A stretch of 64,000 nt of DNA, taken from Cumulibacter sp047975195 (GTDB lineage Bacteria; Actinomycetota; Actinomycetes; Mycobacteriales; Antricoccaceae). Below the pieces are notes generated by a model. That model had not been told where the DNA came from. It saw nothing but the letters and a program-made list of their open reading frames with translations, and made no database searches. The DNA lies in the NCBI GenBank assembly GCA_047975195.1, contig JBKEDB010000017.1:26662-90661 (forward strand), in the 5' to 3' direction. Shown piece after piece: positions 51,752 to 60,532 of this stretch. Position 1 is the first letter of the stretch; each line of letters starts with the position of its first letter. The translations under genes and the position numbers were made by a program.

Positions 51752-53435
51752 AACCCACGCCAGCAGTGACAACGCCGCAGAGGCCGGCCGAGAACCGTTG
51801 CTGCGGATCGACAACCTCACCATCGGTACCGTCGACAAGGAACTGGTACACGGGGTCTCCTTCGAGGTCGGCAAGGGCGAGATCGTCGGCGTCGTAGGCG
51901 AATCCGGCAGCGGTAAGACGCTGACCTGCCGTGCAGTTCTCGGCCTGTTGCCGGGGGCGACTCGCGTCACCGGCGGCACCATCACCCTTGGCGATCAGGA
52001 CGTGGCACGGTTCAGCGACAAACAATGGTTGGACGTGCGCGGACGACGGGTCGGTGCGGTGTTCCAGGATCCGGCCTCTTACCTGAACCCCTCGCTGACG
52101 ATCGGTCGCCAGATCGCTGAAGTTCTCAAGCACACCAGCGATGTGGACCGTCATGAGATCCACGCCCGCTCTGTGGAACTACTCCATTCGGTTGGCCTGC
52201 GCGATACGGACCGAATCCTGAAGCAGCACCCTTTCGAACTGTCCGGCGGTATGTTGCAGCGCGCGCTCCTGGCAGTCGCGATCGCCGGAGAGCCGGAGTT
52301 GCTGATCGCTGATGAAGCGACGACGGCCCTTGACGTGACGGTCCAGGCGGAGGTCCTCGACCTGCTGGAGAAGTTGCGCGTGGAGAAGGGGATGGCGATT
52401 CTGCTGGTATCGCACGACCTGGCACTGGTCGCAGAGCGCACGGATCGCGTGGCGGTGTTCTGCGACGGCCTCAAGGTCGAAGAGGGACCGACCGCACAGG
52501 TAATCGCGAACCCGCAGCACGAGTACACCGCCGAGTTGCTCGCCGGAGCCCGGACTCTCGTTGGCCGTACCGACGGAGAGGTTTCCGCCTCCGGGGACGT
52601 CGTACTCGATGTCTCGCAGCTCGACGTGTCGCTAGGTCGCGGAAGCAAGCGCCGGCAGATCCTCAACGGCGTCGACCTGCAGGTGCGTACCGGCCAGATC
52701 GTCGGACTCATCGGCGAAACCGGTTCGGGCAAGACCACGCTCGCGCGCAGCGTGCTGGGTCTGGCTAAGCCCAGCCGCGGTGAACTCTCGATCGGTGGCT
52801 CGAATGTCACTTCGCTCAAGGGTCGGTCACGACGGGCGTGGCGTCGCACCGGGACAGTGCAATACGTGTTCCAGGATCCGCTGCGCGCGCTTGATCCCGA
52901 TATGACCGCACGGCAGAGCATTGCCGAACCGCTGGTGATCGCCAAAGCGTCCGGTATCGCCGACCGGGTGACCGAGGCTCTGCGCGCAGTCCGGCTGGAT
53001 CCAGATCTCGCCGATCGCAAACCTGCCGAGCTTTCCGGAGGTCAGCGTCAGCGGGTCTGCATCGCCCGGGCGTTGATCACCAACCCGTCACTGCTGATCT
53101 GCGATGAGCCGGCGAGCGCGCTGGATGCCACGAACCGCAACCACATCCTGATGCTATTGGACGATCTGCGTCGCACGCGCGAGATCGGAATCCTACTTAT
53201 CTCGCACGACCTCGGCACGCTGGAAGGCCTCGCCGACGAAGTCGCGGTGCTCTACCACGGCAGCGTGGTCGAGTCCGGGCCGACGAGCGAGGTTTTCGCT
53301 GCGCCGTCGCACCTCTACACTCAACTACTCCTGGCGAGCACTCCCCATCTCGACGGTGCGCCCGTCGATTCTGATCGTCGATCCGCACTTCGCCGCGAAG
53401 TCGACTCGAAGCACCTGGAAGGAATCGCAAAATGA
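51735..53435 (+). CDS. Fused two-domain peptide-type ABC ATPase (DppD-DppF fusion)
   Basis: 566-aa protein with two complete ATPase modules, as in GsiA/YejF. Module 1: Walker A GESGSGKT, signature LSGGMLQR, Walker B LLIADEATTALD. Module 2 (from about residue 300): Walker A GETGSGKT, signature LSGGQRQR, Walker B LLICDEPASALD. GTG 51735 follows AAGGAG; upstream in-frame ATG 51675 lies in the permease gene. The other peptide importer in this window has separate ATPases. The stop overlaps the monooxygenase start (ATGA). Confidence 0.93.
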   Translation: MSTLTETHASSDNAAEAGREPLLRIDNLTIGTVDKELVHGVSFEVGKGEIVGVVGESGSGKTLTCRAVLGLLPGATRVTGGTITLGDQDVARFSDKQWLDVRGRRVGAVFQDPASYLNPSLTIGRQIAEVLKHTSDVDRHEIHARSVELLHSVGLRDTDRILKQHPFELSGGMLQRALLAVAIAGEPELLIADEATTALDVTVQAEVLDLLEKLRVEKGMAILLVSHDLALVAERTDRVAVFCDGLKVEEGPTAQVIANPQHEYTAELLAGARTLVGRTDGEVSASGDVVLDVSQLDVSLGRGSKRRQILNGVDLQVRTGQIVGLIGETGSGKTTLARSVLGLAKPSRGELSIGGSNVTSLKGRSRRAWRRTGTVQYVFQDPLRALDPDMTARQSIAEPLVIAKASGIADRVTEALRAVRLDPDLADRKPAELSGGQRQRVCIARALITNPSLLICDEPASALDATNRNHILMLLDDLRRTREIGILLISHDLGTLEGLADEVAVLYHGSVVESGPTSEVFAAPSHLYTQLLLASTPHLDGAPVDSDRRSALRREVDSKHLEGIAK

Positions 53436-54532
53436 GCAACATCGAAGTACTCGGAATGGTTGGCACCCGCGAAGAGTCGGAGGCGATGGCTGCCGATACT
53501 GAAGACGGTATCGATGTCGGTTACCTCCGCCGGTTCGCGAAGGCGCACGATGAGGCCGGTTTCGACCGCGTGCTGATCGGCTACAGCTCCACCTCGCCAG
53601 ACGGTATGGCTGTGGCCGCCGATGTGCTGAACCAGACGAAGAAGCTCGGCGTGCTCATCGCCCACCGCCCAGGTTTCGTCACCCCCACGCTTCAGGCCCG
53701 CAAGATTGCGACACTCGATCAGCTCTCCGGCGGCGGTCGGGTGGCTATTCACCACATCTCCGGTGGTAGCGACTTCGATCAGCGCCGCGACGGCGACTAC
53801 ATCGACAAGGAAGCGCGTTACCGGCGCACCGCGGAGTTCATTCAGGTGCTCCGCCAGACTCTGGACTCGACTGAGCCGTTCGACTATGAGGGCGAGTTCT
53901 ACAAGTTCGACCAGGCCTACAGCACTGTGCGTCCGGCATCGTCGGCGGGCATTCCGATCTACTTCGGCGGCCAGTCGCCGATTGCGGTTGAGGTTGGTGC
54001 CCAACACACCGATGTGTTCATGCTCTTCGGCGAGCCGCTGGAGCAAACGGCCGAGCGGATCGCAGTGATCCGGGCTGAGGCGGAGAAGTACGGCCGCACG
54101 GTCGAGTTCAGCCTGTCGACTCGACCGATTGTCGCCGATACCGAGGACGGCGCGTGGAAGCGTGCACAAGAGTTGTACGATGCCGCTGCGGCGCGTGTCC
54201 CTGACGCGCCCACCAAGGCACTCTGGGCGCCGGGGGCGTCTAACGCTGCGGTGTCGGCGCAACGCCTACAAGAATTAGCCCACGCGCAGGACGTGTACGA
54301 CGAGCGGCTATGGATGGGCATGACCAAGCTCGCTGGGCCAGGAGGCAACTCCACCGCGCCGGTAGGCACCGTCGAACAGGTCAGCGAAGCGCTGCTGAAG
54401 TACTACGATCTCGGCGTCACGAAGTTCCTGATTCGCGGTTTCGACCCACTCAACGACGTCATCGAGTGGGGTAAGGGCCTCGTCCCAGCGCTTCGCGCCG
54501 GTGCGCAGAACCGCCTGGCGGTGGGCGTGTGA
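53432..54532 (+). CDS. SsuD-like FMNH2-dependent alkanesulfonate monooxygenase family (LLM) enzyme
   Basis: 366-aa LLM monooxygenase. It has the SsuD-type sequence HHISGGSDFDQRRDGDYIDKEARYRRTAEFIQVLRQT (about residues 107-145), the preceding LGVLIAHRPGFVTPTLQARKIATLDQLSGGGRV, and IPIYFGGQSPIAVEVGAQHTDVFMLFGEP, and is close to SsuD in length. With FMNH2 and O2 it would cleave a C-S or related bond to release sulfite. Its start overlaps the transporter ATPase stop and its stop overlaps the FMN reductase start, so importer, oxygenase and reductase are one coupled unit. Exact substrate unknown. Confidence 0.88.
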   Translation: MSNIEVLGMVGTREESEAMAADTEDGIDVGYLRRFAKAHDEAGFDRVLIGYSSTSPDGMAVAADVLNQTKKLGVLIAHRPGFVTPTLQARKIATLDQLSGGGRVAIHHISGGSDFDQRRDGDYIDKEARYRRTAEFIQVLRQTLDSTEPFDYEGEFYKFDQAYSTVRPASSAGIPIYFGGQSPIAVEVGAQHTDVFMLFGEPLEQTAERIAVIRAEAEKYGRTVEFSLSTRPIVADTEDGAWKRAQELYDAAAARVPDAPTKALWAPGASNAAVSAQRLQELAHAQDVYDERLWMGMTKLAGPGGNSTAPVGTVEQVSEALLKYYDLGVTKFLIRGFDPLNDVIEWGKGLVPALRAGAQNRLAVGV

Positions 54533-55080
54533 GCGACGCCGTCACGGTCGTCGGGATCGTCGCTAGTCCGAGTGAAGGCGGTCGGACGACGGCCGCGGTG
54601 GCGGGGATTCTCGCCGGCGCAACGAAAGCAGGCGCTGAGACCCGAATCATCGAACTGGCGAGCGCCGAGCGCTCGGTAGCGATCGAGGCGATCGACAGCG
54701 CCGACGCCGTGGTCTTCGGCAGCCCGGTATACCGGGCAACGTACAGCGCGCAACTCAAGGATGTGCTGGAGAATACGCAGCGTGGCCTGCATGGCGAGAC
54801 GACGGCGCCACTGCGTGGCAAGGCGGCCGCTATCGCGTTCACTGGCGCCAGCGCGCATCACTTCCTGTCGACGGATTCGGCGCGAGCGATCTTGGCGTCA
54901 TTCTTCGCCACGCAAGTTCTCTCGCCTGCGTTATACCTGGAGCACAAGGATTTCCAGGACCGAGAGACGCTGGGCGAGATCGCGACCGGGTGGGCTGATC
55001 AGCATGGGGCTGCGCTGGTCGATCTCGCTCGTGCCGTGCGGGCGTCCGCTGCGCTTTCGACGCTAGATCCGCTGGTATAG
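54529..55080 (+). CDS. NAD(P)H-dependent FMN reductase (SsuE/MsuE-like)
   Basis: 183-aa flavodoxin-like reductase. Typical elements are VTVVGIVASPSEGGRTTAAVAGIL at the N-terminus, DAVVFGSPVYRATYSAQLKDVLENTQ (the GSP(I/V)Y FMN loop), and LRGKAAAIAFTGAS. It would supply FMNH2 to the adjacent LLM monooxygenase. GTG 54529 overlaps the previous stop (GTGA). This coupling strongly supports a two-component sulfonate/organosulfur monooxygenase. Confidence 0.9.
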   Translation: MSDAVTVVGIVASPSEGGRTTAAVAGILAGATKAGAETRIIELASAERSVAIEAIDSADAVVFGSPVYRATYSAQLKDVLENTQRGLHGETTAPLRGKAAAIAFTGASAHHFLSTDSARAILASFFATQVLSPALYLEHKDFQDRETLGEIATGWADQHGAALVDLARAVRASAALSTLDPLV

Positions 55081-55173
55081 CGCAGGCCCGCCGTCGCTCG
55101 GCTGGTCTGTAACCCGCACCTCGTGTTTGACTGCTATGTAACCAATCCATAAGCAGACGTATATGGGGGACAG

Positions 55174-56109
55174 ATGAAGATCGGGCTGATGGTTCCGCAG
55201 TTCGCACGCACGGCGTCAGCATCCGCGCTGCGGGATGTCGGTCAGGCGGCGGAGGAACTCGGCTACTCGACCTTGTGGACCGGCGATCACGTCGTCCTGC
55301 CCGAAGTGCAGGACTCCTTCTACCCCTTTTCCGATGACGGCATCTATCCGGTACCGAAAGAGGGGCAGTTCTACGACCCGTTCGCCACGCTCGCCTTCCT
55401 CGCCGGTGTCACCTCGCGGATCGCCTTGGGAACGGGCGTGTGTGTGGTGCCGTACCGTGACCGCCTGGTGCTCGCGAAGTCGATTGCCACCGTCGATCAG
55501 GTATCGGAGGGTCGGCTGATCTTCGGTGCTGGTGCAGGTTGGCTCTCCGAAGAGTTCGAGGCCCTCGGCGTGGACTTCAGTCAACGAGGCAAGATCACCA
55601 ACGAGACGCTGGAGTTGCTGGAGCAGGCGTTCGGTGGTGACACCAAATTGGATTACAGCGGGCAGTACGTCGCCGCGACCGATGTGCACATCAGCCCGCA
55701 ACTACATCAGAAGCGCACGCTGCCGGTATGGATCGGCGGAGCATCGAAGGCGGCGTTGAATCGGACCGCGCGGTTTGCCACGACCTGGTTCCCACACGTG
55801 AACGGCTCGACAGAACAGTTCCTCAACGCGGGCACCGAGCGGATTCGGGCCCGTAAGGCCGAACTCGGCCTCAAGGGGTCCGTGGACACCGCACTGTTCA
55901 TCCCGATTGAGGTCACCGACCAGCCCACTGACGACGGTCCGGCGCACGAGCAGTGGATCGTACGGGGGACCGTGGATCAGATCCGGGAGGTCATCGCAGG
56001 ATTCAGCGCACTCGGCGTCAGCGAGGCGCTATTCGTGCATGGCGGCAGCGTGCGGCGACGGATCGAGACCATGCAACGACTCGTGTCCGGCGGCGTCCTC
56101 GAGGCCTGA
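55174..56109 (+). CDS. LLM-class flavin-dependent oxidoreductase
   Basis: 311-aa luciferase-like enzyme: GYSTLWTGDHVVLPEVQDSFYPF, IALGTGVCVVPYRDRLVLAKSIATVDQVSEGRLIFGAGAGWLSEEFEALGVDFSQRGK and LPVWIGGASKAALNRTARFATTW. The pattern fits F420- or FMN-dependent TIM-barrel members. It lies 93 bp after the FMN reductase, with GGGGGA before ATG 55174, so it may belong to the sulfur operon or have its own promoter. Could process the carbon product or a second organosulfur substrate. Confidence 0.87.
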   Translation: MKIGLMVPQFARTASASALRDVGQAAEELGYSTLWTGDHVVLPEVQDSFYPFSDDGIYPVPKEGQFYDPFATLAFLAGVTSRIALGTGVCVVPYRDRLVLAKSIATVDQVSEGRLIFGAGAGWLSEEFEALGVDFSQRGKITNETLELLEQAFGGDTKLDYSGQYVAATDVHISPQLHQKRTLPVWIGGASKAALNRTARFATTWFPHVNGSTEQFLNAGTERIRARKAELGLKGSVDTALFIPIEVTDQPTDDGPAHEQWIVRGTVDQIREVIAGFSALGVSEALFVHGGSVRRRIETMQRLVSGGVLEA

Positions 56110-56114
56110 AGGTC

Positions 56115-56945
56115 TTATCCGCCGGCGATCGTGTGCTCGGTCGTTGGCGGTACTGGCCTGCGGGGCATCCGCATCAGTACCTCCTGGCTCAGCGAGGCCA
56201 GTAGGCGTCCCTCCGCGTCCATGATTCGTCCCTGGGCCAACCCGCGACTGCGTGAATTCGTCGTCGGGTACACGTCCACATAGGTCCAGTCGGTCAGCCG
56301 CGGCGGGCGATGGAACCAGAGCGTGTGATCCAGGCTCATCGCCGCGAACCCCATACCGTGAGCGTTCGATGCGCGCGCCGACCGGATCACGGTCAGGTCG
56401 CTGATGGCCAGCAGCGCGGCGTGCTGCATGTAGCGTGCGTCGTCGAGCTCATCAGTTAACCGGATCCAGTAGGGATGCAGCCGGCTTTCACCGTCCCAGG
56501 GGGTAATCGATCGGATCTCGAAGGCGTTCGCGACCGACAGCCGGTTGCCGGCCGGTAACGGATGAGCGTCACCTGGCCGTAGCTCAGGTGCCGTGAACTC
56601 TTGCTGCCAGTCGTCGCCGTCCTCGCCGGTATGCGCGGATACCATCGCGCGCAGCAGTTCCCGCCCGTCCTGGTGCATGGTCACCTGTCGACTGCTGAAC
56701 GAGCCGCCGTCGCGAACCCGCTCGACCTCGACGCTGATGTCTCGCCCCATCTCGCCGGCACGTAGAAAGGTGGCCTGGATCGAGTTGGCATCACGGTCGT
56801 CGCCGATCGTGCGCATCGCGGCAACGAATGCCTGCCCCAGCAGGAATCCGCCGAATAGGCGATCACCGCCCGCCGCGGTCGGCGCCCGGAACGAATCCGT
56901 GGCGACTTCTGTCAAGTCCAGTACTTCGCGCAGCGTAAGCGGCAT
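56115..56945 (-). CDS. tesB: Acyl-CoA thioesterase II (TesB family)
   Basis: 276-aa double-hotdog thioesterase. N-terminal half: DRLFGGFLLGQAFVAAMRT and SIQATFLRAGEMGRDISVEVERVRDGGSFSSRQVTMHQDGRELL; C-terminal half: AMSLDHTLWFHRPPRLTDWTYVDVYPTTNSRSRGLAQGRIMDAEGRLLASLSQEVLMR, with the Asp of the Asp-Gln-Thr catalytic set in SLDHT. ATG 56945 follows AGGAG. Hydrolyses medium- to long-chain acyl-CoAs. Converges on the sulfur operon and is divergent from the fused CoA-transferase. Confidence 0.92.
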   Translation of the reverse strand: MPLTLREVLDLTEVATDSFRAPTAAGGDRLFGGFLLGQAFVAAMRTIGDDRDANSIQATFLRAGEMGRDISVEVERVRDGGSFSSRQVTMHQDGRELLRAMVSAHTGEDGDDWQQEFTAPELRPGDAHPLPAGNRLSVANAFEIRSITPWDGESRLHPYWIRLTDELDDARYMQHAALLAISDLTVIRSARASNAHGMGFAAMSLDHTLWFHRPPRLTDWTYVDVYPTTNSRSRGLAQGRIMDAEGRLLASLSQEVLMRMPRRPVPPTTEHTIAGG

Positions 56946-57119
56946 GCGTCTGCGTCTCCTGAGGTCGATGATGACGATCGCACTCACAGTACCGAGGCGA
57001 CTCGCGCCAGCGGCCAGAGCGACCGTTCAGTCGGTTTCTTGGGGTCATGTCGTGGGGTTCCGCACCGGGTACCGCTACGGTGAAGGGCAGTTTGCGACGA
57101 GGGGTAGGAGACACCACGA

Positions 57120-59402
57120 ATGACTGCGCTTGACGATCTAAAGGTCCTCGACCTATCGACCGGAGTCGCTCCGGCCCTGATGACGATGATGCTCGCGGAC
57201 TTCGGTGCCGATGTGCTGCGGGTGGAACATGCCGACGGCACTCGTGCTGCCAAGCGCGAGGATCCGGGCTATGCGATGTGGGATCGAAACAAACGATTGT
57301 CACTACTGAATCCGGACGTGGCCGCAGATCGACAGCAGTTGGCAGCACTCATCGCGGCCAGCGACATCGTGGTGACCCAACGTACCGGTGAGGAAGTTGT
57401 CTCAGCCGCAGAGCTCTCGCAGTTGCTGGAAGATAACCCCAACCCTGCGCGGATCGTGGTGGTGCAGCCGGCGTACGCCGACTTTTGCCCGTGGGCCTCG
57501 GGACGCGAGTCGAATGAGTTGACAGCAGCGGCCATCGGCATGTCGCTGCGACAGTCCTCGGCAACGACCGGACCCATCGACCCGGTGTACCGGCATGTCA
57601 TCTATGTCCAGGGAATCTGGGGCGCCACCAGCGCGCTGGCCGCAGTACACCACCGTGCCTTGACCGGGCTCGGTCAGACGGTCACCGTGGGTGGCGCGCA
57701 CGCGGGGGCGATCGCTGGATGCGCCACCTCGGTCGTGGACCCCGACAACATCGTCGTTGCGCCGGCGGCAGGAAATGGCGGGCCGAATGCGACGTACAGC
57801 CCATATCAGTGTTCGGACGGCGAATGGCTGTTCGTCGGAGCGCTGACGCCGAAGTTCCAGTTTCCCATGTTCGAGATGCTTGGCCTCGATATCCCAACCG
57901 ATCCACGGATCAACGGCGATATGGATGCGCTGCTTCTGCTGGAGAATCGCGATTGGGTCCGTGCGGAGATCGCTGCGGTGTACGCAACGAAGCCACGCGA
58001 TCACTGGTTGGCCGAACTACATCGCCGCGGCGTGCCGGCCGGACCTGTGCAGGAGCGCGACCGCTGGCTCGACCATGAGCAGGTCCAGGCGATCGGTATG
58101 CGCGCGGAGATCGATGACCCGCATCGAGGCCGCGTCGTCATGCCGGCGGTGCCGATCAATCTCGCTGACACTCCCGGTAGCGTTCGCACGCCGGCGCCGA
58201 CCCGAGCGGACGCGGTGGACGCCGTCGAATGGGTGGCTTCGGACGTCGACACCACCGGCGGCAATGCCGGTACCGGAGACGACGGTCCGCTGACGGGGCT
58301 ACGTGTGCTTGATCTAGGCACTGTGCTCGCCGGTCCGTTGACCGGCAGCCTGCTCGCTGAGCTCGGCGCCGATGTGGTGAAGGTCGAGCCGCTGGAGGGA
58401 GATTCCTTCCGCGTCAAGGGGTTCATGTACAACCGCGGTATGCGCTCGCTCGCGATCAACTTGCGCGATGAGGCTGCTCGCGAGGCCTTCTACGATCTGG
58501 TGCGACACAGCGACGTGGTTGTCGACAACTTCCGACCGGGCGTTCTGGCGCGACTGGGTATCGACTACGACACGCTCAGCGCGATCAACGACCAGATCAT
58601 CACGTTGTCCTTCACCGGATACGGCCACGCCGGACCGCTGCAGGCCGAGCCCGGTTTCGATCCGGTATTGCAGGCGATGAGCGGCATGATGCGCGCCCAG
58701 GGTGGGGACGGCGACCCGGTGTTCCTGACAATGGCGGTCAACGACATCTGCTCGGCGGTGATCGGCACGTTCGCGACCACCGTCGCGCTGCATCACCGTT
58801 CGCGTGCCGCACACGGTCAGCAAATCACCGGCTCACTCGCGGCGACCTCGGTATTCATGCAGTCCGGCGAGATCACCCGCTTCGAGGGCCGTCCGCGTCC
58901 GCGCCGAGGCGGCGCGGAATACCAGGGCCCATCCGAACTTGATCGGCTGTACGCCACGGCCGGCGATGGTTGGATCCGGCTTCAGGCGACCGAAGCACAG
59001 CGAGGAGTGCTTTCGGAACTCGGGTTGACTGGCGACCTGGGAGCTGCATTCGCGACGCGAGATCGAGACGAGGTACTGGAATCGTTGACGGCGGCTGGAA
59101 TTGACGTGGTCGGCGCCTACCACCCGAACGAATTGATCGAACACAAGAACCTCCGCGACAGCGAACTGATCCAGCAGCAATCCAGGCCCAATGGGCGGCC
59201 GTTCTTCGCGACCGGCCGGCTGGTGCGCTTCAGCCAGACTGAACGCTCGGACGTGATGGGTCCGCCCGGACTCGGCCAGCACAGCGTTGAGATCCTGCGC
59301 AGCGTGGGGATCGAGAAGCCACGGATCGATGCATTGTTGAGTAGCGGTTCTGTGGTGACCGGCGAACCGATGCCACTGGATAAGTTTGTCAGCTATCGGT
59401 AA
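57120..59402 (+). CDS. Tandem-domain class III CoA-transferase fusion
   Basis: 760-aa protein with two CaiB/BaiF domains: residues about 5-370 (DLKVLDLSTGVAPALMTMMLADFGADVLRVEH) and about 388-750 (GPLTGLRVLDLGTVLAGPLTGSLLAELGADVVKVEPL). Domain 2 has the candidate catalytic Asp in TMAVNDICSAVIGTFATTVALHHRS; at the matching place domain 1 reads YRHVIYVQGIWGATSALAAVHHRALTGLGQ with no Asp. This is the same asymmetry as in the fusion at 34630. ATG 57120 is nine bases after GGAG. An MDR reductase gene follows 91 bp downstream. Confidence 0.9.
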   Translation: MTALDDLKVLDLSTGVAPALMTMMLADFGADVLRVEHADGTRAAKREDPGYAMWDRNKRLSLLNPDVAADRQQLAALIAASDIVVTQRTGEEVVSAAELSQLLEDNPNPARIVVVQPAYADFCPWASGRESNELTAAAIGMSLRQSSATTGPIDPVYRHVIYVQGIWGATSALAAVHHRALTGLGQTVTVGGAHAGAIAGCATSVVDPDNIVVAPAAGNGGPNATYSPYQCSDGEWLFVGALTPKFQFPMFEMLGLDIPTDPRINGDMDALLLLENRDWVRAEIAAVYATKPRDHWLAELHRRGVPAGPVQERDRWLDHEQVQAIGMRAEIDDPHRGRVVMPAVPINLADTPGSVRTPAPTRADAVDAVEWVASDVDTTGGNAGTGDDGPLTGLRVLDLGTVLAGPLTGSLLAELGADVVKVEPLEGDSFRVKGFMYNRGMRSLAINLRDEAAREAFYDLVRHSDVVVDNFRPGVLARLGIDYDTLSAINDQIITLSFTGYGHAGPLQAEPGFDPVLQAMSGMMRAQGGDGDPVFLTMAVNDICSAVIGTFATTVALHHRSRAAHGQQITGSLAATSVFMQSGEITRFEGRPRPRRGGAEYQGPSELDRLYATAGDGWIRLQATEAQRGVLSELGLTGDLGAAFATRDRDEVLESLTAAGIDVVGAYHPNELIEHKNLRDSELIQQQSRPNGRPFFATGRLVRFSQTERSDVMGPPGLGQHSVEILRSVGIEKPRIDALLSSGSVVTGEPMPLDKFVSYR

Positions 59403-59493
59403 TGGTCGGCCGACTGTTTCGCTTTGTGGACACGCGTTGTCCGGACCACAGCGACCGCCTACGTTGATGGAGAAGTCTTCTAAGGAGCATTCG

Positions 59494-60444
59494 ATGACAG
59501 AGACGACGCGCATTGTCGGAGTGACTGAGTTCGGCGGCGCCGAGAAGTTGCACGTGATCGAGGTACCGGTTGACCATGCCGGCCCTGGTGAGGTCCGGCT
59601 CGCCGTACATGCCGCTGCCGTCAACCCGACTGATACGTACATCCCGATGGGTGCTCGGGTTCGGCCTGGGCAGGAACCGAACTTCCCGTACGTGCCGGGG
59701 ATGGACGTCGCTGGTGTGATCGACGAAATCGGCGCGGGCACCGACACCGATCTGAAGATCGGGGATCGGGTGATGGGCATCGTCGTACCGAACGAGGCGC
59801 ACGGCGGTTACCGGGCCAGCATTGTGCTCCCGGCCGAATCGGTAACCCGCGCGCCCGCGGGTACCTCACACGTCGAAGCCGCGTCGCTGCCGATGAACGG
59901 GCTTACCGCGCGACTTGCCCTGGATTTGCTGGGGTTGCGACCGGGACAGGTATTGGCTGTGACCGGCGCAGCGGGCGCATTCGGCGGGTACGTCGTGCAA
60001 CTGGCGAAGGCTGATGGACTGACGGTGATCGCGGACTCGTCCGAAGCCGATGAGGAATTGGTCCGCGGGTTTGGCGCCGACATCATCGTGCGACGCGGCG
60101 AGGATGTCGCGAACCGCTTCCGTGAACATTTCGCCGATGGTGTGGACGGCCTGGCCGACGGATCCGTTCAGGGCGAGCAGGTACTTTCCGCAGTCAAGGA
60201 CGACGGCAAGGTGGCTACAGTCCGCTTCTGGAAGGGGAATGGCGAGCGTCAGCTGCAGTTCTTCCCGGTTGGTGTCGCGAACTACTGGAAGAACCGCGAA
60301 GCGTTGGACGTGCTGCGTCAGCAGGCCGAGGAGGGCGTGCTGACGTTGCGTATCGCGAAGACGTTCCCGGCCGAAGACGCGGCCGCCGCACAGCAGATGC
60401 TGATCGGCGGCGGCGTGCGAGGCCGCATCGTCCTCGAGTTCTAG
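59494..60444 (+). CDS. Quinone oxidoreductase-like MDR protein
   Basis: 316-aa zinc-independent medium-chain reductase, cytoplasmic, NADPH-dependent. Landmarks: N-terminal GroES-like VTEFGGAEKLHVIEVPVDHAGPGEVRLAVHAAAVNPTD, FPYVPGMDVAGVIDEIGAG, and the cofactor motif LAVTGAAGAFGGYVVQLAKADGLTVIADSS. No zinc-ligand cysteines are present. ATG 59494 follows AAGGAG; the in-frame extension to 59386 overlaps the upstream gene end and is rejected. Possibly reduces an enone or enoyl intermediate. Confidence 0.9.
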   Translation: MTETTRIVGVTEFGGAEKLHVIEVPVDHAGPGEVRLAVHAAAVNPTDTYIPMGARVRPGQEPNFPYVPGMDVAGVIDEIGAGTDTDLKIGDRVMGIVVPNEAHGGYRASIVLPAESVTRAPAGTSHVEAASLPMNGLTARLALDLLGLRPGQVLAVTGAAGAFGGYVVQLAKADGLTVIADSSEADEELVRGFGADIIVRRGEDVANRFREHFADGVDGLADGSVQGEQVLSAVKDDGKVATVRFWKGNGERQLQFFPVGVANYWKNREALDVLRQQAEEGVLTLRIAKTFPAEDAAAAQQMLIGGGVRGRIVLEF

Positions 60445-60532
60445 ACGCAGATACCCACCCCGGTCGCGGTGACCAGTGGCGCTACTTCAACGGGCGCTCG
60501 ATCAGGTTCGATCCGCTGCGCATTCCATCACG

